Part shown: positions 8,923-16,277 of the stretch, one piece after another
How positions within the stretch are numbered: position 1 is the stretch's first letter
How the letters are laid out: each line of letters begins with the position of its first letter
Virus record (IMG/VR): IMGVR_UViG_3300028559_000176
Span: 1 to 25,565 of that record
Direction: 5' to 3' (one strand)
DNA from: a virus
Length of the DNA stretch: 25,565 nucleotides
Made by a program: the position numbers and the translations under genes
Notes under the pieces: model-generated
The model's database searches: none
Seen by the model: only the letters and a program-made list of their open reading frames with translations
Told to the model about the DNA's origin: nothing

Positions 8923-9537
8923 TTATTTTATAGGACAGCTTGTTGCGGTATATATAAACCTCCAATCTCTATTAATATTGACACCAATTGATATAGCACT
9001 AGTGTATATATCTTCTAAACACTCACTATCAGCACCACCTACTATAGTTACATTTTTACCCTTTAACTCTAAAAGTAAATCATATAATTTTTTACTAATG
9101 TGAAACCAAACATGATTATTCCCAACATATATTATAACTGTACCTTCTTTTGTTGGAAACATATTACCTTTTTTAAGTTTTTCATTTTTCTCAAGGCTTT
9201 TTATTTCAGTATAAGTTTCTTTCGATAAAATTTTCTTATAAAAATCAGCATTAACATTATAATTATATCTTTTTTCTATAACATCTTTTTGGTTTGGAAA
9301 TTTATAGAAATTATCATGAATCGGGACTTCTGGATCTTCATCATAAAGAAAATCTTTATCAACATTTCCTAAAAAATGATTATCCCAAACTTGGTAAACA
9401 TCAGTAAAACTATTACAATATTTTGTTAATTTATTTATATACATTTCCGTAAAAAATGATCGAAATGACTTTTGAACATCTACAATTATTAAAATTTTTT
9501 GATTATTATACTGTTCAAATGTATTAACTATTCTCAT
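8923..9537 (-). CDS. Isochorismatase-like cysteine hydrolase with capsid-targeting-like leader
   Basis: 204 residues. KILIIVDVQKSF (Asp20) is the first catalytic motif of the isochorismatase/nicotinamidase fold. DVIEKRYNYNV places Lys89 at the second catalytic position, and VTIVGGADSECLEDIYTSAI puts Cys173 at the nucleophile position, so the Asp-Lys-Cys triad looks intact. Family members hydrolyse amides such as nicotinamide or vinyl ethers such as isochorismate; the substrate cannot be told here. The N terminus MRIVNTFEQYNNQ fits a looser form of the shared leader. An NAD-related role after infection is possible but inferred. Confidence 0.68.
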   Translation of the reverse strand: MRIVNTFEQYNNQKILIIVDVQKSFRSFFTEMYINKLTKYCNSFTDVYQVWDNHFLGNVDKDFLYDEDPEVPIHDNFYKFPNQKDVIEKRYNYNVNADFYKKILSKETYTEIKSLEKNEKLKKGNMFPTKEGTVIIYVGNNHVWFHISKKLYDLLLELKGKNVTIVGGADSECLEDIYTSAISIGVNINRDWRFIYTATSCPIK

Positions 9538-9550
9538 AAATATGATACTT

Positions 9551-9564
9551 TTACATATATATAA
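9551..9564 (-). promoter_or_regulatory. AT box upstream of the isochorismatase-like gene
   Basis: On the minus strand TTATATATATGTAAAA lies about 14-28 nt before the ATG at 9537. It is a looser match to the TTTAATATATA box and partly abuts the preceding terminator. Confidence 0.35.
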
Positions 9565-9597
9565 AAAAACTCATCAAGTTTTTTGATGAGTTTTTTA
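9565..9597 (-). terminator. Intrinsic terminator after the Gln/Ala-rich gene
   Basis: Stem ACTCATCAA (9569-9577), loop GTTTT, stem TTGATGAGT (9583-9591), with A and T runs on either side. It lies just downstream of the minus-strand gene ending at 9614 and upstream of the next minus-strand gene. Confidence 0.8.
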
Positions 9598-9613
9598 TTT
9601 TATAAATTATTAT

Positions 9614-10216
9614 TTAGAGTGGTAACTCTTCCGATCCCTCATCATCATTCTCATCATCCTCTTCATCACCAACTTCCTCAAAGTCACCTTGAGCTTGACC
9701 CTGAGCTTGTGGTTGAGCTTGTGGTTGAGCTTGTGGTTGAGCTTGTACTGGTTGAGCTTGTGATTGTACATCAGTTTGAACCTGAACTTGTGGTTGAGCT
9801 TGTGTTTGAGCTTGTGGTTGTCCCTGCGGCATTGTTTGGGCTTGTCCCTGACCTTGAGGGATTTGGGCTTGTCCTTGAGTTCCTCCTTGACCTTGTGGTA
9901 TCGTTTGACCTTGCCCTTCTCCTTGAGCTTGTGCGTCACCCATAAGAGCACCACCCGGAATTTGATCAACGTTTAGGAAGTTGGTATTAATATATTTAAC
10001 AATTTCTTCAGCGATATCCACATCTCCATAAAATTGACGTAAATTTTTACCTGTTGTATCTTTTACTTTTTTAACATAAGCATTAATTAGAGATTGTGGT
10101 ATATCTAAAAATGCTCTTACTTTATAAATATCATTAACTTGAAGAACAGATTCTTTAATAATTTCTTCTCTTTTTCTGTTAATTGTATATTTTTCAAATT
10201 TTCTAAGATGCTTCAT
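9614..10216 (-). CDS. Gln/Ala/Gly-rich low-complexity protein with capsid-targeting-like leader and acidic tail
   Basis: 200 residues in three parts. Residues 1-90 form a small folded-looking domain starting MKHLRKFEKYTINR, which fits the shared leader. Residues about 94-178 are a low-complexity tract of QAQ, QGQ and PQGQ units with almost no hydrophobic residues. The last about 22 residues are strongly acidic (EEVGDEEDDENDDEGSEE). The GC-richer repeat DNA, with perfect 12-bp units, stands out from its AT-rich surroundings. The antisense strand is also open but encodes a Leu/Val/His artefact. A flexible spacer or internal head protein is possible. Preceded by a TTAATATATATAC box and an AACAGG sequence near the ATG; followed by a terminator. 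Function unknown. Confidence 0.8.
   Translation of the reverse strand: MKHLRKFEKYTINRKREEIIKESVLQVNDIYKVRAFLDIPQSLINAYVKKVKDTTGKNLRQFYGDVDIAEEIVKYINTNFLNVDQIPGGALMGDAQAQGEGQGQTIPQGQGGTQGQAQIPQGQGQAQTMPQGQPQAQTQAQPQVQVQTDVQSQAQPVQAQPQAQPQAQPQAQGQAQGDFEEVGDEEDDENDDEGSEELPL
9680..9935 (-). repeat. Low-complexity GAGCTTGTGGTT-type coding repeat
   Basis: Imperfect 6- and 12-nt units encoding Gln-Ala/Pro-Gln/Gly-Gln. The clearest run is TTGTGGTTGAGC repeated around 9707-9746 (plus strand). It can vary in length by slippage. Confidence 0.85.
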
Positions 10217-10239
10217 CCTGTTTTTATTAATTTTTTATA

Positions 10240-10252
10240 GTATATATATTAA
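10240..10252 (-). promoter_or_regulatory. TTAATATATATAC promoter-like box
   Basis: Minus-strand TTAATATATATAC followed by TATAAAAAA, starting about 24 nt before the ATG at 10216. Spacing fits a -10 type element giving a leader of about 15-20 nt. Confidence 0.45.
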
Positions 10253-10261
10253 TGTTTAAAA

Positions 10262-10756
10262 TCAACTTTTTATAATTAATATAGTAGTTACTATTCCTAG
10301 TATTATATTACCACCAATACTAATAAATTTTCTAAATTTTTGTCTAGAAATTTCTTTTTTAAGTGTTTTAACTTGTTGATCTTTAATAGATATTTGCTTA
10401 TCACATAATTTTTTATCTAATTCATAATTTTTTATTTGAGTATTTAGATTTTTTACTAAATTATCTTTCTCTATTCCTTGATCAATTAAATCTCTACTTT
10501 TTATTTCTAATAAAGCCATTTTTTGATCTAATCCATTTATTACTTGTAAATAATATGCATCTAATTTATCACAATCTATTCTTAATTTTTTAAATAACAA
10601 GAGTAATTCTGAATCATTATCTAATGATTGAGCTTGTTCAATAGATATTATAACTCCTATTGTATCTCCATTTTCTATTAAATATCTTGGAAAAGATTGT
10701 GAACTAGCTAAAAAGCTAATTGCTATTAAAATTAAAGATAGTATTATTTTTTTCAT
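10262..10756 (-). CDS. Exported coiled-coil protein with C-terminal membrane helix, spanin-like
   Basis: 164 residues. MKKIILSLILIAISFLASSQS is a signal peptide with a likely signal peptidase I site; there is no lipobox Cys. A conserved-looking segment follows (PRYLIENGDTIGVIISIEQAQ), then a long coiled coil (about residues 50-135) containing two Cys, then a C-terminal hydrophobic helix (ISIGGNIILGIVTTILIIKS). This outside-then-anchored topology, with a periplasmic coiled coil, resembles spanin-type lysis proteins. It begins 1 nt after the stop of the upstream gene, which encodes another membrane-anchored coiled coil; the pair looks translationally coupled. Function as a lysis or envelope-disrupting pair is inferred from topology and context only. 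Confidence 0.7.
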   Translation of the reverse strand: MKKIILSLILIAISFLASSQSFPRYLIENGDTIGVIISIEQAQSLDNDSELLLLFKKLRIDCDKLDAYYLQVINGLDQKMALLEIKSRDLIDQGIEKDNLVKNLNTQIKNYELDKKLCDKQISIKDQQVKTLKKEISRQKFRKFISIGGNIILGIVTTILIIKS

Positions 10757-10757
10757 A

Positions 10758-11186
10758 TTATTTTGTTTTTTCTTTTATAGAATCTATAAGTTCTTGACCT
10801 GTTCTTTTAACTGGATTTTTAATAAGATTATCTATTTTGTTTTTAGTTTTATCAATTTCTTTTTTTTGATTATTAATATTTAACATTAAAGTCTTTATTT
10901 CACCATCTTTTTTAGATATTAGAATAGATATAGAATCTATTCTTGATTGATATTTTAAAATATTATCGATATATTTAACAGATTCTTGCCTAAGTTTTTC
11001 ATTTTCTTTATATAGACTATCTCTAATTTTTTGTATATCTTTGCTTTCAGTTTCTAGTTTTTTTATTTCTTTTTTATAACCAGATGAGCTTATTAAATAG
11101 TTTATGAAAAAAAATATTGCAATGCCAGATATAATGATAAGTGCCCAGTCTTTTAACTTTAATTTTGATAAAAATAATTTTTTCAT
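10758..11186 (-). CDS. N-terminally anchored coiled-coil protein, i-spanin-like
   Basis: 142 residues from the ATG at 11186. An upstream ATG at 11303 would add 39 residues but would overlap the divergent HAD gene and its promoter, so the shorter start (MKKLFLSKLKLKDW...) is preferred. It has a basic N terminus, one hydrophobic helix (about 14-32, ALIIISGIAIFFFINYLI), then a Lys/Glu-rich coiled coil to about residue 120. This N-in, C-out layout is that of inner-membrane spanins (lambda Rz type). It is followed after 1 nt by a second exported coiled-coil protein. No sequence motif proves the lysis role. Confidence 0.72.
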   Translation of the reverse strand: MKKLFLSKLKLKDWALIIISGIAIFFFINYLISSSGYKKEIKKLETESKDIQKIRDSLYKENEKLRQESVKYIDNILKYQSRIDSISILISKKDGEIKTLMLNINNQKKEIDKTKNKIDNLIKNPVKRTGQELIDSIKEKTK

Positions 11187-11207
11187 ATGATATTTTAATT
11201 TTTTTTG

Positions 11208-11215
11208 TATATTTG
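11208..11215 (+). promoter_or_regulatory. TAnnTTTG box (Bacteroidota host-type -7 element)
   Basis: TATATTTG followed by TACC at 11208-11215, 35 nt before the GTG start of the HAD-ClpS pair. TAnnTTTG is the known -7 consensus of Bacteroidota vegetative promoters. A clear TTG at -33 is not evident, so this is a partial match. It would put this pair under host RNA polymerase control early in infection. Confidence 0.4.
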
Positions 11216-11250
11216 TACCTAATATATATTCAATAAAAATATCTTCATTT

Positions 11251-11787
11251 GTGAAAAAACTAGTATCTTTTGATTTTGATGGAACTTTATTCCACACACC
11301 CACTAAAGAATTGGGTGAAGTTATATTTAAAAATGTAACTGGCCTTGATTGGCCTTATGGTGGTTGGTGGGGTCGAAAAGAGTCCTTAGATTTAAGGATA
11401 TTTTCTATTCCTATAAATAAATATGTTTATAACAGTTTTCTTAAACATAGAAATGATCCTGATACATATGTTTTTTTAGCAACAGGTAGATTATCTAGCA
11501 AAAAAGTTGATTTAAGTAAAAATGTAATGAGTGTTCTAGCTCAATATGATTTAACGACTGATAATAAAAATGGTTTTGATGAAATTCATTTGAATCCAGG
11601 AATGGACACATACATATTTAAAGTAAGATTATTTGAAGATTTAATAAGAAAACATAAACCGGATGAATTCATCATGTATGATGATCGACATGAGCATTTA
11701 ATAAAATTTGCAGATTGGGCTAAAACTCAGAGATGTAAAATAACTATAATTGATGTTATAAACAAAAAAGAAAAAACACATAACTAA
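11251..11787 (+). CDS. HAD phosphatase of the Swiss-Army-Knife RNA-repair type
   Basis: 178 residues, starting at GTG (no ATG is available in frame upstream). FDFDGTLFHTP (Asp8 and Asp10) is HAD motif I. The following GGWWGRKESLD and the TYVFLATGR motif (about 72-80, HAD motif II) match the HAD domain found in Swiss-Army-Knife RNA repair proteins, where it is predicted to remove phosphates from RNA or nucleotide ends. A late MYDDR motif (about 143-147) supplies the acidic motif IV. Acting alone here, it could process broken tRNA or RNA ends produced by host defence nucleases. The stop codon is 3 nt from the ClpS start, so the two form an operon. Recognition is by motif; the substrate is inferred. 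Confidence 0.7.
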   Translation: MKKLVSFDFDGTLFHTPTKELGEVIFKNVTGLDWPYGGWWGRKESLDLRIFSIPINKYVYNSFLKHRNDPDTYVFLATGRLSSKKVDLSKNVMSVLAQYDLTTDNKNGFDEIHLNPGMDTYIFKVRLFEDLIRKHKPDEFIMYDDRHEHLIKFADWAKTQRCKITIIDVINKKEKTHN

Positions 11788-11790
11788 TAT

Positions 11791-12072
11791 ATGGCAACTA
11801 TAACAAAGGAAAAAACTTCTTCTAAAGTAGAAGAAATATTATCAAATCCCTTTAAACTGATACTTCACAATGATGATTACAATACCTTTGACTGGGTTAT
11901 AACTTGTCTTATGAAAATTTGTGATCATGAATTCGAACAGGCAAGTCAGTGTGCTCATGTAATACATTTCAAAGGAAAGTGTGATGTTAAATATGGGGAT
12001 CTTAAAACAATTTCATCAATGAAAGACAAATTATTAAGTGCTGGTCTTTCAGTAACTATTGAATCAAATTAA
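11791..12072 (+). CDS. clpS: ClpS-like adaptor of the Clp protease (N-degron recognition)
   Basis: 93 residues, the size of a bacterial ClpS. The core LILHNDDYNTFDWVI (from residue 23) contains the Asn-Asp pair (N27, D28) that binds the N-terminal residue of N-degron substrates. HVIHFKGK supplies His59, equivalent to the third pocket residue (His66 in E. coli). The C-terminal LLSAGLSVTIE matches ClpS of Bacteroidota, which suggests capture from a host. ClpS docks on the N domain of ClpA or ClpC and delivers substrates or blocks SsrA-tagged ones. A phage copy would retarget host proteolysis, for example to host regulators or to proteins freshly cut by phage proteases. It is co-directional with the HAD gene (3 nt gap); its stop overlaps that of the convergent zinc-ribbon ORF. 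Identification is firm; the phage role is inferred. Confidence 0.88.
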   Translation: MATITKEKTSSKVEEILSNPFKLILHNDDYNTFDWVITCLMKICDHEFEQASQCAHVIHFKGKCDVKYGDLKTISSMKDKLLSAGLSVTIESN

Positions 12073-12281
12073 AACTTAACATATCTACTGAAATTTCTTG
12101 GAGTATCATTATATTCCTTTGAATTATAAATAAATTTCAATTTCTTTCCAGTACCATATGTAATTTTATTTGGATCTATTTCATTATATGGTGAAATATA
12201 TTTAAGTAAATGTGGATGCGTACTGGAAAGACAATTTGTTGAATTAACCTTCTGTGAAGCACAAAATGGGCAAGATAACAA
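12069..12281 (-). CDS. Small zinc-ribbon-like protein (no ATG start)
   Basis: 70 residues if read from TTG at 12281; there is no ATG, and an in-frame stop lies 6 nt further up. It begins LLSCPFCASQKVNSTNCLSS, with a CPFC knuckle. The pattern 'sLssthPhLlkyi.pyNeidPnkityGtgkklkF' resembles the treble-clef/zinc-ribbon repeats often attached to Vsr-type endonucleases, but the second CxxC pair is not evident. It lies 10 nt after the minus-strand repeat-protein gene and may be translated by coupling, or be a remnant of an endonuclease-associated domain. Convergent overlap with clpS is 4 nt. Confidence 0.45.
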   Translation of the reverse strand: MLSCPFCASQKVNSTNCLSSTHPHLLKYISPYNEIDPNKITYGTGKKLKFIYNSKEYNDTPRNFSRYVKF

Positions 12282-12291
12282 TCGAATCTAA

Positions 12292-13074
12292 TTAAATTTT
12301 CTTATTTAGTCCTATTATTTCTTTGATTTGAAGTAAATCTTCAATAGATAAATTATCAATTGAATGTTTTACTTCAAATCTTTTATCATTTAAATCATTT
12401 ATTATTTCACGTATATCTTTTATAGATATCTCTTCGTTTAGAAGAATTGGTGGAATAATTTTGAAGTTATTAGAATCTTCTTTAAATTTAATCCACTCTT
12501 GCTCATAATTTGGAATCTCTTCAATAAATTCCTCTTTTTCTTCATCATTGAAATCATTTATAATAGAAACTAATCTCCAATCTAGTTTACTTTTATTTTT
12601 TCTAATGAAATCTATTGGTAGTTGATTAGCACTTATTAATTTCCATAGGTTAAATTTCTCAATAACCCATTCATATTTAGAAATATCATTTATTTTTTCT
12701 GAGGAACAAAGATATAAAATCATTCTTTCCCAATTTATATAATTCTCATAAAGTTTAGTAAATTTATCCGATAGACCAGCATAAGTATTCATATTTAAGT
12801 TATAAACATCTTCTAGCAAAAAATATTCAATTAGAATTGCTTCTTTTATAAATTCTTCTGAAAGTGTCATTGATTGAATTATAATATTTTTATTTAATCC
12901 ATCAAATTCTTCTGTTTTTGGTCCCCATTTTAATAAAAAACTCTCAGGTACTTCATAACCTTGTAGAACTTTTAAAAGACCATATTCTGAAATCATATTT
13001 AATAAATCATTCTCAGTTATTTTTAAAATATCTTCTTCTACTACTTTCTCTTCTACTAATTGTATTTTTTTCAT
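12292..13074 (-). CDS. Helical repeat protein of unknown function
   Basis: 260 residues from the ATG at 13074; an ATG 51 nt upstream would overlap the end of the terminase gene and give an odd hydrophobic tail, so the start MKKIQLVEEK is chosen. After an acidic N terminus there are degenerate repeats of the type 'L-s-x-e/d-F-I-(x)n-W-x-x-(I/L)-S' (for example LSEEFIKE, LSDKFTKL with INWERMIL, LPIDFIRK with LDWRLVSI), like the short helical repeats found in many large-phage and giant-virus proteins. No enzyme motif. It begins 1 nt after the terminase stop codon, so it is probably translated from the same message. Confidence 0.7.
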   Translation of the reverse strand: MKKIQLVEEKVVEEDILKITENDLLNMISEYGLLKVLQGYEVPESFLLKWGPKTEEFDGLNKNIIIQSMTLSEEFIKEAILIEYFLLEDVYNLNMNTYAGLSDKFTKLYENYINWERMILYLCSSEKINDISKYEWVIEKFNLWKLISANQLPIDFIRKNKSKLDWRLVSIINDFNDEEKEEFIEEIPNYEQEWIKFKEDSNNFKIIPPILLNEEISIKDIREIINDLNDKRFEVKHSIDNLSIEDLLQIKEIIGLNKKI

Positions 13075-13075
13075 A

Positions 13076-15298
13076 TTAATTATTATTTTTAAAAGGATTA
13101 TTCCAATTATTGGATAAAACATCATTTTTATATCTATTTAAAAGTTTCTTTCTCCTTATATCTAAAACTTGTTTATAATCTATACCCTCTACATATTCTA
13201 TTCCATTCAATATATCTCTTATATATAAGGTAATTTCAGAATCTGTTAAGGATTCAAAATATTCCTCAACCATTTGTCTAAAATCATTTTTTTGAAATAT
13301 TGCACACATATCTACTATACTCATTACCGTATCATCATGTGATGAACCATCAGCAGCATATCTAACATTACCAGCAGCTGTTGTATGTTTTATAAAAGTT
13401 GTTATCTCCGAAATATTTATATCATTTGTTATAACAATTGATCTGTCCTCCATTTTGTCTTGATATTCTTTAACTAATAAATTTTTATTTTCACCAACTT
13501 TAAGTCCAATTTTTTCATCAATTGCATCAGATCGGTGTTTAAATCTAAAAAATACAGAAGATCCATAGTCATTTCTACCGTCAAACACATGAGGCATATG
13601 AGCTAATAATTCATTACCATATGTATTTATTTCTAAAACAATTTTAACATTATCTGGATTGAAATATTCAAATGTTATTAAATATAAAATCTCGGCTAAT
13701 TGTTGAACAGATACTAGATTACTTCTAAACATACCAACTTGTTCTAATTTGAAGAAATCAACTATTGATTTATATTTATGTTTTTGACGTTCAATTATTT
13801 CTTTTGTTTTAACATCTAATTTAAAGATATTAATTATAGAATAATCTTGACCTAATCCTTCTGAAACATCAACAGATATTATTATCTTATAATCTTTTCT
13901 TTTAAGTGGTAAAAAAATATCATCATCTTGTATCCATTTCATTTCTTGATATGAAAATTTTAACTTTTCAAACTCATCAAGCTTTTCACATTCATATAAT
14001 TTTTTATTTTTAGTTAAATCATCTATTAATGTTTCAGTTAATAAGCTTCTTGATGAATTTATAAATCTTAAATCATATTCTTGATTGAATGCTTCTTCAC
14101 CGCCAATATCTTTAATAGTTTCTTTTTTCCAAGTTGTTATTTCTGAAAATTCTAAAAATCTTATTCCATTAAATGATTCAGATAAAATATCCTCTTCAGA
14201 GCAATTTATTGTGTTTAATGTTGTAATTATCCATTTTTTCAATTCGTCATTATATAATAGAGAATGTTCATTTTTTGGATACTTTTCAATTAAATATTGA
14301 AGTAGTTCATCCTTATTTATTTTATATTCTTCTACTTTTTTAGGATTTAATCTAATATAAGTAGAAAATCTCTTGGGAACTTGCCACCAATATACTCTTT
14401 TTGCAATATAAGATGATTTTTCACCCTCTGGTTTTTCAGCATCTGTTAATAACTTATGAAAAAGATTAAATCCATCTGGTGTTGATGTTATAATTATTTT
14501 TGAATTCTCAATATTAGATACTGTTGGAAATACAGATTTATAAAATTTATCAGCTATATTTCCTGGTAGATATGCAAACTCATCTAAGTATAAAAAATCA
14601 GCAGCCTGCCCAATAGATGCAGTTTTAGTTGTTGCAAATCCTTTTATTCTACTTTTATTTTCAAAAACCATAAATTTTTGATTCCAGTTTATAATTCCTT
14701 GTTGTAAAAAGAAAGGTAGTTTTTGATATATCTCTCTTATTTTATCTAATACTTCAATTGCTGTATCTAATTTATTTGCTGTTACTAATACATTTTTATT
14801 ATTATTGAATAGTACATAATGTAACATCATTATTGATGAGCAGATTGTATTGTGTGATAATATACCATTTGTATATAATCTATGGTTTGGATGATATACT
14901 GTTGCATCAAACATACATGATTTAAAATTATTATCTAATTTCAAAGTCCTAACTTCTTCTAAACCAGATTCTGTCCATATTAAATCTCCAATTTTTAAAT
15001 TCTTAACAAAAACTTCATTGTAGCCTTTATCAAAAATTATATGATTATCTGCGCAAGATAAAATATAATTATCCGTTTTTAGAATATAATGTTTATAGGG
15101 TTGTGTTAAATGTATATCTGTTATTTTTTCATAACCAGTATCAGTTTTAACTTTAAACCCAGAAATATTAATAGAATTTAATATCTTTTTATTGATATCA
15201 TCTTCATCTAATGATATATTTCTATACTCAATTACTTCTATTAATTGTATTAAACCCTTGATAATTACTATTAAGAAATTTGTAAAAAATTTAAACAT
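13076..15298 (-). CDS. Terminase large subunit, C-terminal part, led by a C-intein
   Basis: 740 residues. Residues 1-150 are a C-intein (ending ILSHN). Residues 151-740 are the terminase after its Walker A lysine. FLYLDE (about 235-240) is Walker B with the catalytic Glu, IIITSTPDG (about 268-276) the coupling motif. The RNase H-like nuclease follows, with ISVDVSEG (about 474-481), VLEINTYG and SSHDDTVMS carrying the metal-binding acidic residues. This matches T4 gp17. After trans-splicing with the N-part, the joined protein would be about 702 residues and would drive DNA into the prohead and cut it. The ATG overlaps the stop of the endonuclease gene by 8 nt. It cannot function alone because the P-loop is on the other polypeptide. 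Confidence 0.92.
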   Translation of the reverse strand: MFKFFTNFLIVIIKGLIQLIEVIEYRNISLDEDDINKKILNSINISGFKVKTDTGYEKITDIHLTQPYKHYILKTDNYILSCADNHIIFDKGYNEVFVKNLKIGDLIWTESGLEEVRTLKLDNNFKSCMFDATVYHPNHRLYTNGILSHNTICSSIMMLHYVLFNNNKNVLVTANKLDTAIEVLDKIREIYQKLPFFLQQGIINWNQKFMVFENKSRIKGFATTKTASIGQAADFLYLDEFAYLPGNIADKFYKSVFPTVSNIENSKIIITSTPDGFNLFHKLLTDAEKPEGEKSSYIAKRVYWWQVPKRFSTYIRLNPKKVEEYKINKDELLQYLIEKYPKNEHSLLYNDELKKWIITTLNTINCSEEDILSESFNGIRFLEFSEITTWKKETIKDIGGEEAFNQEYDLRFINSSRSLLTETLIDDLTKNKKLYECEKLDEFEKLKFSYQEMKWIQDDDIFLPLKRKDYKIIISVDVSEGLGQDYSIINIFKLDVKTKEIIERQKHKYKSIVDFFKLEQVGMFRSNLVSVQQLAEILYLITFEYFNPDNVKIVLEINTYGNELLAHMPHVFDGRNDYGSSVFFRFKHRSDAIDEKIGLKVGENKNLLVKEYQDKMEDRSIVITNDINISEITTFIKHTTAAGNVRYAADGSSHDDTVMSIVDMCAIFQKNDFRQMVEEYFESLTDSEITLYIRDILNGIEYVEGIDYKQVLDIRRKKLLNRYKNDVLSNNWNNPFKNNN
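14849..15298 (-). other. C-intein (150 residues) of a split TerL intein
   Basis: Codes for residues 1-150 of the C-part. After a hydrophobic and basic leader helix (MFKFFTNFLIVIIKGLIQLIE) come the strands GFKVKTDTGYEKI, the block B-like YILSCADNHIIF and LKIGDLIW. The C-terminal blocks F and G follow, VYHPNHRLYTNGILSHN, with the penultimate His and terminal Asn needed for cyclisation. The first C-extein residue is Thr. Block B lies in the C-part, so this is an early, atypical split. Confidence 0.88.
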
Positions 15299-16262
15299 TT
15301 TTCAATTGTTTTGTTTTCAATATAAAGTTTACCATTTTTAAAACAATCAACTCTTTATTATTTATATATTCTTTTTCACTTATATGTATTACTTTATAAC
15401 CAGAACATAATATATTTTGGTCTCTTTTTCTCTCTCTTTCCCTATTCTCTGGATTGTCTCTATGATAATATGTCCCATCAAATTCTAAAATTAATTTCAA
15501 ATCAGGTATAAAAAAATCAGGAAGTATATACGAATTATTTAACTTTAGCCTAAACTCATAATTTCTATTTGTATCATGTATTTGGTTATTATCATCTAAC
15601 CTAGCAAAATAAACTTTATTATCAAAACCTAATTTAACCAACTCGTTATATGTTGATATAAACATCTCCTGACTTATAACACTATAATTAACTTTTTTAT
15701 AATTACTAAGCCATTTCTCTTGTCTATCTAACCATCTACTATAACCAATTTCTTTACCAAGTTTCTCAATACACTTATCTAACGTGAATGTTCTTTGTCT
15801 CTCTTTCAATAGACTTTTAGATTCTTCAATTGAATATCCTTTATTGATATAATATTCCAACGTAGTAGGATGAACTCTCTCTTTAATAGCTTCTTTAGCG
15901 AATTCACTTATATACTCCTCAACATTATCTACATCCTTATACTTTATAAATTCTTTTGAAAATGGACTTCTTGATTTCCTCTCTAATTCAGTTGTTTTAG
16001 ATTTATGGTTAGGATTTTTCTCACCCTTTACTTTCTCAGAAAACATTTTTTTATATTTTTCTTGCTTCATATGTTTTCCAGAGTTTTTAGTAGTATTTTT
16101 AATATCAGATAGAGCCATTATAGGTGCACCAGGAAATAATTTCTTATAATCATCAGTGGTCATATTGTTATGTTTATATTTTAAGTGTTTACCATATATT
16201 CTCTTACATTGTTCACCACATATTCTACATGTAACCGTTTCTATATTATCATCTATTTTCAT
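15291..16262 (-). CDS. Free-standing homing endonuclease, EDxHD/Vsr-like, between the terminase halves
   Basis: 323 residues. The N terminus has a C2H2-type finger (CRICG...HLKYKH) followed by FPGAP, as in MucR-like fingers. GEKNPNHKSK is a NUMOD3-like DNA-binding motif. The C-terminal nuclease core is YILPDFFIPDLKLILEFDGTYYH, then RKRDQN and GYKVIHI, giving Glu260, Asp262, His267 and Asp281 of the EDxHD family related to Vsr and I-Bth0305I. Endonucleases of this type sit between split-intein halves in 'fractured gene' loci described from metagenomes. It should cut intein-less terminase genes and copy the whole locus. It has its own AT box 16-28 nt upstream and overlaps the C-part start by 8 nt, allowing translational coupling. 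Confidence 0.85.
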   Translation of the reverse strand: MKIDDNIETVTCRICGEQCKRIYGKHLKYKHNNMTTDDYKKLFPGAPIMALSDIKNTTKNSGKHMKQEKYKKMFSEKVKGEKNPNHKSKTTELERKSRSPFSKEFIKYKDVDNVEEYISEFAKEAIKERVHPTTLEYYINKGYSIEESKSLLKERQRTFTLDKCIEKLGKEIGYSRWLDRQEKWLSNYKKVNYSVISQEMFISTYNELVKLGFDNKVYFARLDDNNQIHDTNRNYEFRLKLNNSYILPDFFIPDLKLILEFDGTYYHRDNPENRERERKRDQNILCSGYKVIHISEKEYINNKELIVLKMVNFILKTKQLKNV

Positions 16263-16277
16263 AAAAAATATTTTTTA

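Noticed and set aside
9680-9935. Possible CRISPR-like repeats
   Set aside because: Units are 6-12 nt, contiguous and in coding frame, with no spacers.
9583-9945. Plus-strand open frame of 120 codons opposite the Gln/Ala-rich gene
   Set aside because: It is a Leu/Val/Glu and His run produced by reading the repeat DNA backwards; no start context, and the minus-strand gene has an N-terminal domain, leader and promoter box.
11187-11303. Longer start for the i-spanin-like protein
   Set aside because: It would overlap the divergent HAD gene and its promoter box; the internal ATG at 11186 gives a normal anchored protein.
13075-13125. Longer start for the helical repeat protein
   Set aside because: The extra 17 residues overlap the terminase end; the ATG at 13074 directly follows the terminase stop.
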